NCBI RefSeq assembly: GCF_947497025.1 | Contig: NZ_CANMFC010000006.1 | Coordinates: 1-64,000, forward strand | Source: an uncultured Kushneria sp. | Lineage (GTDB): Bacteria > Pseudomonadota > Gammaproteobacteria > Pseudomonadales > Halomonadaceae | Direction: 5' to 3' | Length of the DNA stretch: 64,000 nt | Shown: piece by piece, positions 1 through 8,605 of the stretch | Layout of the letters: each line of letters starts with the position of its first letter | Position numbering within the stretch: position 1 is the first letter of the stretch | The notes under the pieces: model-generated | What the model was told of the DNA's origin: nothing | The model's input: only the letters and a program-made list of their open reading frames with translations | The model's database searches: none | Position numbers and translations under genes: made by a program

Positions 1-63
1 GCGATGATCTACCTGATCGGCAGTCCGGTGGGCCGCCTGCTCGATCAGGCCAAATCCACATGA
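1..63 (+). CDS. 3' end of an upstream gene (partial)
   Basis: An open frame enters from the left edge and ends at TGA 61-63, encoding about 20 residues that end in LLDQAKST. The short hydrophobic stretch before the end could be the last part of a membrane protein, but there is too little to assign a family. It runs in the same direction as the response regulator that follows. Confidence 0.5.
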   Translation, partial: AMIYLIGSPVGRLLDQAKST

Positions 64-73
64 AGTGACGAAG

Positions 74-101
74 AACCCATTTTTAACGGGTTGCTGTTTT
101 T
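74..101 (+). terminator. weak candidate terminator
   Basis: AACCC (74-78) can pair with GGGTT (88-92), and a T-rich stretch follows (97-101). It lies just after the stop of the partial upstream gene and before the response regulator. The stem is only 5 bp, so this is a weak call. Confidence 0.3.
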
Positions 102-177
102 CTGGGGAGTTGCCGTTACTGGTACAATCCATGGCAGACTGGCGAAACTTTCCCACCTCGAAAAACGGCGCTTACAA

Positions 178-849
178 ATGAAAATTCTGATTGTTGAGGA
201 CAATGCGGTACTTGCCAAAAGAATATCGGACTGGCTTGCGCAGGCGCACTACACAGTCGATATCGCCAAAACCGGCAAAGAAGCGGACTCGTTGATTGAA
301 ACAAGCTCCTACCAGGCCGTTATTCTCGATATCGGACTGCCCGATGAAAATGGACTGTCTTTAATGCAAAGATGGAGAAAAAACGGGAAAAAAGAGGCCA
401 TCCTTATTCTGACCGCACGCTCCAACTGGACTGAGAGAGTAGAAGGGTTGAACGCGGGTGCCGACGATTACCTTCCCAAACCGTTTGAGTTTGATGAACT
501 GAAAGCCCGGCTCAATGCAATTATCCGAAGGAAGGATGGCAGAACAACAGATCAAATCAGTGTCGACGGATTTCGTCTCAACGCCAGCTACCGAACGCTG
601 ACCACGCCCGACCAGAAAGAGTTCAGACTGACAGCCACTGAATTCCGCCTTTTGCAGTGTTTCCTGCGTTCACCAGACAGGGTATTTTCACAGGATGAAC
701 TGGTTGAAACCCTCTACAACATTGAAAGATGTCCCACCAGGAATGTTGTTCAGGTCTATATAGCCAGGCTCAGAAAAATAATAGGGGGCAATAAAATCAA
801 GACTTTGCGTGGCCAGGGCTACTTCTTCGAAAAAGATCCTACTGGCTGA
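178..849 (+). CDS. OmpR/PhoB-family response regulator
   Basis: A 223-residue two-component response regulator. Residues 1-120 form a receiver domain, with the acidic pair in IVEDN, the phosphorylatable Asp51 in the VILDIGLP motif, and the conserved Lys in YLPKPFEF. Residues 130-220 form a winged-helix DNA-binding domain (LTATEFRLLQ, then RNVVQVYIARLRKII). The start at 178 is chosen because it begins exactly at the family's MKILIVED; the open frame extends further upstream but without family similarity. A histidine kinase gene follows directly, and the pair is convergent with a heavy-metal efflux operon. That suggests a metal-responsive CzcR/CusR/PhoP-like role, although the inducer cannot be read from sequence. 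Confidence 0.92.
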   Translation: MKILIVEDNAVLAKRISDWLAQAHYTVDIAKTGKEADSLIETSSYQAVILDIGLPDENGLSLMQRWRKNGKKEAILILTARSNWTERVEGLNAGADDYLPKPFEFDELKARLNAIIRRKDGRTTDQISVDGFRLNASYRTLTTPDQKEFRLTATEFRLLQCFLRSPDRVFSQDELVETLYNIERCPTRNVVQVYIARLRKIIGGNKIKTLRGQGYFFEKDPTG

Positions 850-874
850 ACGCCCGAACGAACCAGGTCAACAT

Positions 875-2197
875 ATGCCAGCTCCAAAGAGTATCCGAAG
901 AACAGCCATTCAGTATGGGGCTGTTTTCAGCCTCGTCTATTTCACCCTGATATTCTTTTCACATGCCTACGTGATAAAACAACTATCGGACGAGTCCAGG
1001 AAACAACACCTGAGTAAAGAGCTGGAAAACTTTCAGGCAATCATTGAGGCTGAATCCCCCACAACCGACGACCTCAGCAACATGATCAATCAGTTTGAAA
1101 TGCTTCTGGGGCATGCCATCATCATCGAAACGGCAGGCGGGAGCGTCCTGACGAGCAACAACTTTGACCTGAGCCAAATGCAGGGCGTTGTGGATAAGCC
1201 CGAGGGTTTTATTCACATAGCGCAGGGCGCGAACACGCTTTTTGGGCTTAGACGTACGTTCACTGCTACTGGAAAGCTGGCCTCAATCACCGTTCTTGAA
1301 ACCGAGGGGGCGCTCTCTGAACGACCGCTGAAGGCCCACCTGACATTGCTCGGTGCCTCGGCCGTTCTTCTGGCGATACTGCTGGCTCTGATTGGAACCA
1401 CCACACATCTGACGTTAAAGCCCATCAGTAAGATAAAAGAGGACCTGAGACGGCTCCAATCCGGGAAACAAAGTCGTCTGAACCCTCACGTGCCGGAAGA
1501 GTTTCGTCCGCTGATCCGGCAGCTCAATGATTTGCTCGAGCTGTCAAACCGGCGGCTGGACCGCCACCGCCGCCTGAACTCCGACCTCTCTCACCTGGTC
1601 AAAACCTCCATTTCTGCCAATCTTGCCATTTTGTCGGATATCGATACCTTGCCTCCGTCCCGGGAGGATGTTGTGTTTATGGCCTCTAACTTGCGGGAGC
1701 TTGACAAATCCCTGAAATACCGGATGAGCAAAGCAGACATATCAGGCAGACAGATGGGACGGACGTGCATGCCGGTTGAAATCACGGCAAGTGTCATCAC
1801 CGTTATGGAAAAAATCTTCCCTGACACGGTTTTTCGCCTCCACACCAACTTACCTGAAAACTTCAGCTGGCCAATGGAGCGACAGGATCTTTCAGAGCTA
1901 CTTGGCAATTTACTCGAAAATGGCGGGAAGTGGTGCCAGACAACCGTCGACGTTACAATCGCCCGCACGTCATCAGGACTCTCCATAGAAGTAGCGGACG
2001 ATGGCCCCGGAATTTCTCCCGAGGCGGCAGCCACTGTCATGAACAGGGGTACCAGGCTGGATGAAACGGTCGCCGGTTTTGGGCTCGGATTGTCCATCGT
2101 GTCCGAGATTGTCGAAGACAACCTCGGACAGATGAACATGGGTACCTCAAAAAACGGAGGAGCCAGCATTGTCATTCTACTGCCACTTCCGGATTAG
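875..2197 (+). CDS. PhoQ/CzcS-like sensor histidine kinase
   Basis: A membrane sensor kinase of about 440 residues, the partner of the preceding response regulator. It has an N-terminal transmembrane helix, a periplasmic region of about 120 residues, a second helix (LLGASAVLLAILLALIG), a HAMP-like linker, a dimerisation segment with the phospho-acceptor His in SDLSHLVKTS, and a HATPase domain with N box (NLLENGGKW), G1 (DDGPGIS) and G2 (GFGLGLSIV). The residue usually proline in the H-box (H-x-x-K-T-P) is serine here. The ATG at 875 lies 25 nt after the regulator stop. An in-frame start at 809 would overlap the regulator by 41 nt and is less likely. Confidence 0.88.
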   Translation: MPAPKSIRRTAIQYGAVFSLVYFTLIFFSHAYVIKQLSDESRKQHLSKELENFQAIIEAESPTTDDLSNMINQFEMLLGHAIIIETAGGSVLTSNNFDLSQMQGVVDKPEGFIHIAQGANTLFGLRRTFTATGKLASITVLETEGALSERPLKAHLTLLGASAVLLAILLALIGTTTHLTLKPISKIKEDLRRLQSGKQSRLNPHVPEEFRPLIRQLNDLLELSNRRLDRHRRLNSDLSHLVKTSISANLAILSDIDTLPPSREDVVFMASNLRELDKSLKYRMSKADISGRQMGRTCMPVEITASVITVMEKIFPDTVFRLHTNLPENFSWPMERQDLSELLGNLLENGGKWCQTTVDVTIARTSSGLSIEVADDGPGISPEAAATVMNRGTRLDETVAGFGLGLSIVSEIVEDNLGQMNMGTSKNGGASIVILLPLPD

Positions 2198-2249
2198 AAA
2201 ACCTCCAGAAAGGCAACCGTCGATGACGCAGCGCGGCTTCTCCCATTTT

Positions 2250-5200
2250 TTACCGTTGGATATCACTCACCTTGGCTCTTGAAAAGCGACCGAACAGAAC
2301 CGGCAAAACAAAGAGTGTCAGGAAAGTTGCAGTCACGAGACCACCTACAATCACGCTGGCCAATGGCTTCTGGATTTCCGCACCCACGCCCGTCGACAAT
2401 AGCATCGGTATCAAACCGAGTGCCGAGGTTATTGCTGTCATCAAGACAGGACGCAAACGGGAGACGGCACCTTCAAACACCGCAGTATCCACGTTCAACC
2501 CATCCTGTATTCGCTGATTGATGCTTTCGACCATTACGACCCCGTTAAGCACCGCCACACCAAACAGTGTGATAAATCCAACGGAACTGGGCACCGAAAG
2601 ATACTGGCCGGAGATCCAGAGTGAAAAGACGCCACCAATAACGGCAAGCGGCACGTTGACCAGAATCAACAGCGCTTGACCAACCGAACTGAAAGCAAAG
2701 TACAGCAACAGCGCGATCAGGCCCAGAGATACAGGTACCACAATGGTCAATCGCTTCTGAGCTCGTTGCTGGTTTTCAAACTGACCACCAATATCCACCG
2801 AATAGCCGGGGGGAAGGTTCACTTCTGTCGCGATGGTATCCTGAATATCGGCAACCACACTGCCCATGTCACGACCCTGCACATTAGACTGAATGACCAC
2901 ACGGCGCTGAACGTCGTCGCGGCGCACCTGGGGCGGGCCGGACTCAATAGACACATCGGCCACATCGCCGAGTCTCACCCAGGCTCCGGAAGGCGCCTGC
3001 AACCTGAGATCAGCAATGGCATCCCGGTCTTCCCGGAAACGTTTGGCCAGGCGCACATAGATATCGTACCGCTCATTTCCGTTGATGATCTGGCCCGCGG
3101 CGGCACCACCCAGTCCGTCCCGGACGACACTCATCACATCAGACACGGCGAGTCCGTACCGGGAAAGTGCCTGACGGTCTGGCTGAACCACCAACTGCGC
3201 TTCACCGGCAATCTGCTCCATGGCCACGTCCCGGGTCCCCTGAACAGTTCGGACCGCCGCTTCGATCTGTTGGCCTTTCTCGGCCAGCACCTTGAGATCC
3301 GGGCCAAAGAGTTTGATGGCCAACTGCGCGCGGACACCAGACAACAATTCGTCAACCCGAGTTGCAATAGGCTGAGAAAAGTTAAACAGTAGCCCCGGGT
3401 GCTGTTCGAGCTTCGCCTCAAACAGGGCCTGCAATTCATAGCGATTACTGGCGCTGGTCCACTCGGCTGTTGGCTTGAGGCCAATGTAGATTTCGATGTT
3501 GTTGACGGGCTCCGGATCGCCGCCTATTTCCGCCCGCCCCGCCCGGGACAGCGCGTAGGTCACCTCTGGAAACTCCATCAGCATGGCCTCCAGTTTCGGC
3601 GCCACTTCAAGCGCCGTATCGAGGCTTGATGAAGGGGCCAGGGTCACCCGGAGGTTAATCGTGCCCTCTTCCAGTTCAGGCACGAACTCCGTGCCCAGTC
3701 GTGGAACAATCAGCGCCGCCAGTACAACAAGAACCGCCGCCGCGCCAACAACCACGCGGCTATGCTTCAGTGACCAGGCAAGCCCCATGCGATAGAGCTT
3801 TTCCAGGGGTTTTAGAATGAAGCTTTCCCGCTCCCGGATACCCTTACGGAACATGTATGACGCCAGCGCGGGTACAACCACCAGAGCGACGATCACAGCG
3901 GACACAATGGCCAGCATGATGCTGATCGCCATTGGCTGGAACAGCTTGGCTTCCACACCTTCAAAGCTGAACAGAGGCATGAAAACGACCAGGATAATCG
4001 CCGTCGCGAAAAAGATCGGCCGCGCCACTTCCCGGCCCGCTTCCTGCAGTCGAAGTGCAATGCCACGATCATCGTGCGATGCATCCAGCGGATCGGGGTC
4101 GCCTTCAGCCAACTCATTCCGGTGGGCGTCATGCTCAGCATCGGGATGGGTCAGATGCTTGAAAATGTTCTCAACCATAACAACAGAGCCATCCACCAGC
4201 ATGCCAATTGCCACAGCAATACCGCCCAGAGACATCAGGTTGGCCGAGAGACCGAACCAGGCCATGATCATCAGGGCAATACCGATGGAAATCGGTATTG
4301 AAAGCAGCACCAGCGTTGTTGCCCGCAGATTCATCAGGAACAGGGCAAGCACAATCGCAATAAACACAAAAGCCAACAAAAGCGCATTGGTCACCGTCTC
4401 TACGGCCTTGGTCACCAGATCCGCCTGGTTGTAATAGGGCTCAAAACGAACCCCACTCGGAAGCGCCTGATTTATGCGATCAATGCGGGCCTCGATGCCG
4501 TCGATGGTGGCTTTTGTGTTGGCCCCCATTCGTTTGAGTACAATGCCAGAAACCACTTCACCCAGTTGTTCAACCTGACCGGCTTCATCCTTCCGGGTCA
4601 TGGTTACCGCACCCTGGCGAATTTCAGTGCCCAGCGCTACCTCGGCGACATCGTTCACTGTCACTGTAATGCCATCACTGGTTTTAACGGGCACCTGACG
4701 GATCTGCTCGAGCCCCTGCTCGCCATTACCCAGCCAGCCCATACCGCGAATAACCAACTGCTCCTGCCCGCGGCCCATATACCAGCCCCCAACATTGGAG
4801 TTGTTGTTCTCCAGGGCTTCCATGACATCGTTCTGTGATAAGTCATAGGACAGCATTCGCGCCGGGTTCAGGTTAACCTGGTACTGGCGGACCTCTCCGC
4901 CAAACGACAGGATTTCCGTAACCCCTTCAGCCGGTATCAGCAACAGTTTGACCAGCCAGTCGTGCAAGCTGCGCAATTCCATTGCGTCGTACCCCGAATC
5001 CGGGTCCGCTATCAGCAAGTACTGGTAGACCTGGCCAAGACCGGACGTATTCGGCCCCATTTCAGGCACCCCGACCCCGTCCGGAATCAGCTCCCGCGCG
5101 GCCTGCAACCGCTCGAAAACCAGTTGGCGCGCGAAATAGATATCCGTGCCCTCTTTAAAGACCACGGTGACACCAGACAACCCGGTTTTGGAGATGGACC

Positions 5201-5447
5201 GAACCTCCTCAACATCCGGCAACGCATACATCACCGCTTCAATGGGATAGGTGATCAGCTGCTCGACTTCCTCAGCCGCAAGTCCGGGCGCCTCTGTATT
5301 AACAGCGACCTGGACGTTTGTAACGTCGGGGAAAGCATCAAGATTCAGTTTTGGTATCTGAAACGCGGCCGTGGCGATAAGCACTGCAAGCGCAATAAGA
5401 ACCAACAGGCGGTTCTGAACCGCCAAGTCGACTACTCGGTTGAACAT
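2250..5447 (-). CDS. czcA: heavy-metal RND efflux pump (CzcA/CusA family)
   Basis: A 1065-residue inner-membrane proton/metal antiporter, full length for the HME-RND family. It has the N-terminal helix, the FPDVTNVQV signature of this family, two large periplasmic loops and about twelve helices. The TM4 motif around residue 405-420 reads VDGSVVMVEN. The first Asp of the CzcA-type DFG is replaced (AIG), so the substrate (Zn/Cd/Co versus Cu/Ag) is not certain. It is the last gene of a czcCBA-type operon and would form a tripartite pump with the adaptor and outer-membrane channel encoded just upstream. Confidence 0.93.
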   Translation of the reverse strand: MFNRVVDLAVQNRLLVLIALAVLIATAAFQIPKLNLDAFPDVTNVQVAVNTEAPGLAAEEVEQLITYPIEAVMYALPDVEEVRSISKTGLSGVTVVFKEGTDIYFARQLVFERLQAARELIPDGVGVPEMGPNTSGLGQVYQYLLIADPDSGYDAMELRSLHDWLVKLLLIPAEGVTEILSFGGEVRQYQVNLNPARMLSYDLSQNDVMEALENNNSNVGGWYMGRGQEQLVIRGMGWLGNGEQGLEQIRQVPVKTSDGITVTVNDVAEVALGTEIRQGAVTMTRKDEAGQVEQLGEVVSGIVLKRMGANTKATIDGIEARIDRINQALPSGVRFEPYYNQADLVTKAVETVTNALLLAFVFIAIVLALFLMNLRATTLVLLSIPISIGIALMIMAWFGLSANLMSLGGIAVAIGMLVDGSVVMVENIFKHLTHPDAEHDAHRNELAEGDPDPLDASHDDRGIALRLQEAGREVARPIFFATAIILVVFMPLFSFEGVEAKLFQPMAISIMLAIVSAVIVALVVVPALASYMFRKGIRERESFILKPLEKLYRMGLAWSLKHSRVVVGAAAVLVVLAALIVPRLGTEFVPELEEGTINLRVTLAPSSSLDTALEVAPKLEAMLMEFPEVTYALSRAGRAEIGGDPEPVNNIEIYIGLKPTAEWTSASNRYELQALFEAKLEQHPGLLFNFSQPIATRVDELLSGVRAQLAIKLFGPDLKVLAEKGQQIEAAVRTVQGTRDVAMEQIAGEAQLVVQPDRQALSRYGLAVSDVMSVVRDGLGGAAAGQIINGNERYDIYVRLAKRFREDRDAIADLRLQAPSGAWVRLGDVADVSIESGPPQVRRDDVQRRVVIQSNVQGRDMGSVVADIQDTIATEVNLPPGYSVDIGGQFENQQRAQKRLTIVVPVSLGLIALLLYFAFSSVGQALLILVNVPLAVIGGVFSLWISGQYLSVPSSVGFITLFGVAVLNGVVMVESINQRIQDGLNVDTAVFEGAVSRLRPVLMTAITSALGLIPMLLSTGVGAEIQKPLASVIVGGLVTATFLTLFVLPVLFGRFSRAKVSDIQR

Positions 5448-5461
5448 AATGGCTCCCGGAA

Positions 5462-6712
5462 TCAGTGGTTGTGCGGATCAAAGCCGCCTTTGGCAATCTC
5501 AGAGGCCACAAAAAATGCGCCCCGCAAAACGACTCGTTGGCCCGCAGCCAGGCCGGAAACCTCACGGAGCCCGCCAATTGAGCGGCCCAGTTCCACTTCC
5601 ACGGGTTCATACTCGCCTTCGGCCTCTTCCACATAGACCGTCCAGTCGCCGTCCGCGCCACGCATCAATGCAGTCTCCGGCACGGCAAGCACCGGCTCGC
5701 TGGTCTTAAAACGAAAATACACATCTGCGAACATTCCTGGATGAAAACGATCTTCAGGATTGTCCAGCTCAAGCCTGACAATCCGCGTGCGGGTCACAGG
5801 ATCAATGGTGTGGGCTTCCTGGGACACCGTTGCCACGCCCACACGACCCGCTGCCCTGACTTCGGCTTCCGCGCCCTTCTCTAGAACAATGTCGGAGCTT
5901 GCTGGCAGATGGGCTTCTACCCAAAGCTCACTCTCATCAGCAAGAGTCACCAGCGGCTGGCCAGCCTCAACTCTTTGTCCTTGCTCAAACTCATCGGTCA
6001 GTACTGCACCATCCACGCGAGCCCTGAGCATGTATTCACCGAGACTATCCACCCCGCTGGCCTTCAACGCACCAATGTCATCATCGTTCAGCCCGTAAGC
6101 AAGCAGAGTCGCCCTTGCTGCTTCAATGTTGGCTTTCGCTGTATTGAACCGCTGATCGCCAACCACGGAACGACCCAGCCCGCTGATTCGCTTCCATTCA
6201 GGAAAAGCTTTCCTGTAATCCGCCTGCGCCTGTGCCACCGTCTCACTGAACAGGGTTACCAGCGGCTGGCCCTTGGTTACGTGCTCACCCAGTTCCACGT
6301 GACGCCGCAGCACCACTGAGGCAACCCGGGGGGACACGTGATAGCTGGTATAGCCGTTGGTCAGCAGCTCACCGGGAGCGTAGATTTCATAGTCAACGCG
6401 CTTGCTCTCGAGGGTTGCTACCTCAATGCCGGCGAGCTCTTTCTGTTTGGCATTGATGCTTGCGGTAGTTGATTCTTCATGACCACCATCGCTCTCCTCT
6501 TCGTGGCCATGACCTTCTTCCTCTTCATGCTCACGTTCTTCAGCATGCCCGCCCTCATGCTCATCCTCTTCACCGGTACCTTCTCGATGATCGTCGCCAC
6601 CGGCGGCATGATCATGGCCCGCCTCGTTATGCGCATCTTCCTCGGCCTGCACCAATGAAGGGGGAGCTATAAACAGCGTCAATACAAATACTGAAATCAG
6701 AGTTTTTTTCAT
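5462..6712 (-). CDS. czcB: metal efflux membrane-fusion protein with His-rich N-terminus
   Basis: A 416-residue periplasmic adaptor (CzcB/CusB type). A signal peptide (residues 1-23) is followed by an acidic, histidine-rich segment (about residues 27-85, repeated GHDH, EGGH, EEGHGHEEE) that probably binds divalent metal. Then come the lipoyl/barrel-sandwich halves separated by a helical hairpin, and a beta-barrel. It links the RND pump to the outer-membrane channel. It ends 14 nt before the czcA start and follows czcC by 21 nt, so the three are one operon. Confidence 0.92.
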   Translation of the reverse strand: MKKTLISVFVLTLFIAPPSLVQAEEDAHNEAGHDHAAGGDDHREGTGEEDEHEGGHAEEREHEEEEGHGHEEESDGGHEESTTASINAKQKELAGIEVATLESKRVDYEIYAPGELLTNGYTSYHVSPRVASVVLRRHVELGEHVTKGQPLVTLFSETVAQAQADYRKAFPEWKRISGLGRSVVGDQRFNTAKANIEAARATLLAYGLNDDDIGALKASGVDSLGEYMLRARVDGAVLTDEFEQGQRVEAGQPLVTLADESELWVEAHLPASSDIVLEKGAEAEVRAAGRVGVATVSQEAHTIDPVTRTRIVRLELDNPEDRFHPGMFADVYFRFKTSEPVLAVPETALMRGADGDWTVYVEEAEGEYEPVEVELGRSIGGLREVSGLAAGQRVVLRGAFFVASEIAKGGFDPHNH

Positions 6713-6733
6713 GATGACTATCCAGTTTCCAGA

Positions 6734-7954
6734 CTAGTATTGGAAGGGGGTGATCAGTTCGCCAGACTGGCTCAACAGTTCAATCAGGCCCAGCTGCGCC
6801 AGCTTTTCCAGTTCAATACCGGTTTTCAGGCTCTCCGCGCGCTGGCCTAACGCCTGGAGATACTCAGAGGTGGAGAGGTCGCCGACCTGCCACTGCTTCT
6901 CAAGCAAATCGGCACTTCGCTGTACACGCCCCTGGGAGAGTTCTTTCCATCGACGAAGTTGCTTGTCGTATCGCTTCCAGGCAGCTCGGGCGCCTGCCAG
7001 GTCATATTGTTGTTTCCGGTAGAGCGCCTGAAACCGCGCTTCGGCCTCCAGAGCCCGTCGATTCGCGGCCCGGATTTCGGCACGGTAGTTATTACGGACG
7101 TTCAGAGGGATCGAGAATGTCAGGCCAACCACGTTCTCGCCGCCGTCACGCCCTCCGCTCAGCCCTACTGTCGGCGATGCTGTGGCTTTGCGTCTCGCAA
7201 CCTCTGCCTCACTTTTCAGCACCTGCCACTCGGCTCGAGCGACTGCAATTGACGGGTGTGACAGCAGATCAGCCTCACCAATCTGGGACTCCAGCGCTGG
7301 CCATATATACTCGGGGATTCCCCCATCCTGAGGCCTCCAGTCCGGCAGACGTTCTTGAACCTGAGTTTCTGCCCGATCAACTGCGGCCTTTGCCTGGGCG
7401 ACTTCGCTCAACTGACGGGATAGATTTAGAAACAGAAGCTCTGCATCGGCACGCCCCAGGTCGCCCGCCTGCTGGCGTTGCTCAACCTGCTCCAGCAAGG
7501 CATCCAGACGGTGTTGCTGGGATTCCGCAATTTCTTCGGCACGCGTCGCCGCGCGCCACTCGACAAGCGCAAACAGCGACTCGGACGTTTGTGCCAAAAC
7601 CGCCTCGTTCAAATCAGCTTCAGCGGAAAGCCTGATCAGCTTTGCCTTGTCCTTTAGCGCACCCTGTTGATCAGACCAATCGATCGTTTGTGATAGCCCT
7701 GCCTCAAAGTTGTTTTCACTGCCCGTTCTGTCTGCTCCAACAGACAGCTCCGGGTTATACAGCGGTTGTTCGCTTGCCTCAGCATCCGCATCCCGGGCTG
7801 CCGCCTGCTCTGTCGCCGCCATGACATCCGGATGCTTGCTTATCTGGCCAGTGAGCCAATTTGTCCAATTCACAGTCTCCGCTTGACCGAACAGAGGAAT
7901 AGACAATAGTACTGAACACAGCAACGCCCTGGGCGAGTGCTTGCTTGCCTTCAT
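6734..7954 (-). CDS. czcC: outer-membrane efflux channel (CzcC/TolC family)
   Basis: A TolC-like outer-membrane factor of about 406 residues. A signal peptide (ALLCSVLLSIPLFGQA) precedes two repeats rich in Ala, Glu and Gln that are predicted to be coiled coils (for example EVAQAKAAVDRAETQVQERL). I start it at the ATG at 7954, which begins a normal signal peptide; the frame extends ten residues upstream. It is first in the czcCBA operon, so the promoter should lie in 7955-8084, between it and the hairpin at 8085. Confidence 0.88.
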   Translation of the reverse strand: MKASKHSPRALLCSVLLSIPLFGQAETVNWTNWLTGQISKHPDVMAATEQAAARDADAEASEQPLYNPELSVGADRTGSENNFEAGLSQTIDWSDQQGALKDKAKLIRLSAEADLNEAVLAQTSESLFALVEWRAATRAEEIAESQQHRLDALLEQVEQRQQAGDLGRADAELLFLNLSRQLSEVAQAKAAVDRAETQVQERLPDWRPQDGGIPEYIWPALESQIGEADLLSHPSIAVARAEWQVLKSEAEVARRKATASPTVGLSGGRDGGENVVGLTFSIPLNVRNNYRAEIRAANRRALEAEARFQALYRKQQYDLAGARAAWKRYDKQLRRWKELSQGRVQRSADLLEKQWQVGDLSTSEYLQALGQRAESLKTGIELEKLAQLGLIELLSQSGELITPFQY

Positions 7955-8084
7955 CGACTTTCTCCCGAAGGGGTTGTTAGCCACAATTCATGGGGGCGAG
8001 ACGCCCATGACAAGGTAGGTAGAGGTGGAGATAGTAAGTGAAAAGGTCGAAATGAACTTGAATTCGAAGCGTCATCCACAAAAG

Positions 8085-8148
8085 GGGTATACGGATTTAA
8101 TGGTTGATGGGGTGAAGGTGCCCCATCAACCATTAAATCCGTATACCC
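8085..8148. repeat. perfect 28-bp inverted repeat with 8-nt loop
   Basis: Bases 8085-8112 are the exact reverse complement of 8121-8148; the loop is 8113-8120 (TGAAGGTG). Homology to the M20 peptidase begins immediately after the right arm (codon at 8149). The hairpin therefore marks the junction between the metal-efflux block and the older chromosomal gene. It has no T-run, so it is not a standard terminator. It could be a mobile-element end, a recombination scar or an assembly artefact. Confidence 0.85.
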
Positions 8149-8559
8149 AATATTCGCAGCGACCGGGACGCCTCACGCCAGGTGCTGATCCAGCAAATGC
8201 AGGCCACGATTGAAGGCCTTTGCAGCGCGGCCGGCGCCACATATACGCTGACGCCCATCCATCAGATTCCTCCGCTCGTCAACGATGCCCACTGGAGCCA
8301 GCGTGTCGTGGAGATCGCCAGCCAGCGTGGCCTGGGTACCCGCGTTCGCGCCATCGACGAGATGCCGACCATGGGCGCGGAAGACTTTGCCTTCTATTTA
8401 CAGCGCACTCCCGGCTGCTTTTTCTTTGTCGGCAACGGCGCGGACAGCGTCTATCTGCACAATGATCGTTACGACTTCAATGACGACATTCTTGAGGTGG
8501 CAGCCGGTGTTCATGTCGCCATTGTTGACGAGATTCTCGGCCTGCCCTCAAGCCAGTAA
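8149..8559 (+). pseudogene. 5'-truncated M20-family amidohydrolase (AbgA/AbgB-like)
   Basis: Only the C-terminal third of an M20 metallopeptidase/amidohydrolase is present. It reads in frame from NIRSDRDASRQ at 8149 through the conserved EMPTMGAEDFAFYL metal-ligand region to a stop at 8557-8559. A stop codon (8134-8136) lies in the same frame inside the hairpin arm, so nothing upstream belongs to the gene. The intact family removes acyl or p-aminobenzoyl groups from amino-acid conjugates, and its gene is commonly paired with an AbgT transporter, as here. The fragment lacks the dimerisation domain start and most metal ligands and should be inactive. Confidence 0.85.
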
Positions 8560-8605
8560 CGCCTGTTCCCTTACGACAAACTGAACAACAAAAGGGATCC
8601 ACGTC

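Noticed and set aside
2676-3392. 238-codon plus-strand frame antisense to czcA
   Set aside because: Antisense shadow of a full-length conserved RND gene, without family similarity.
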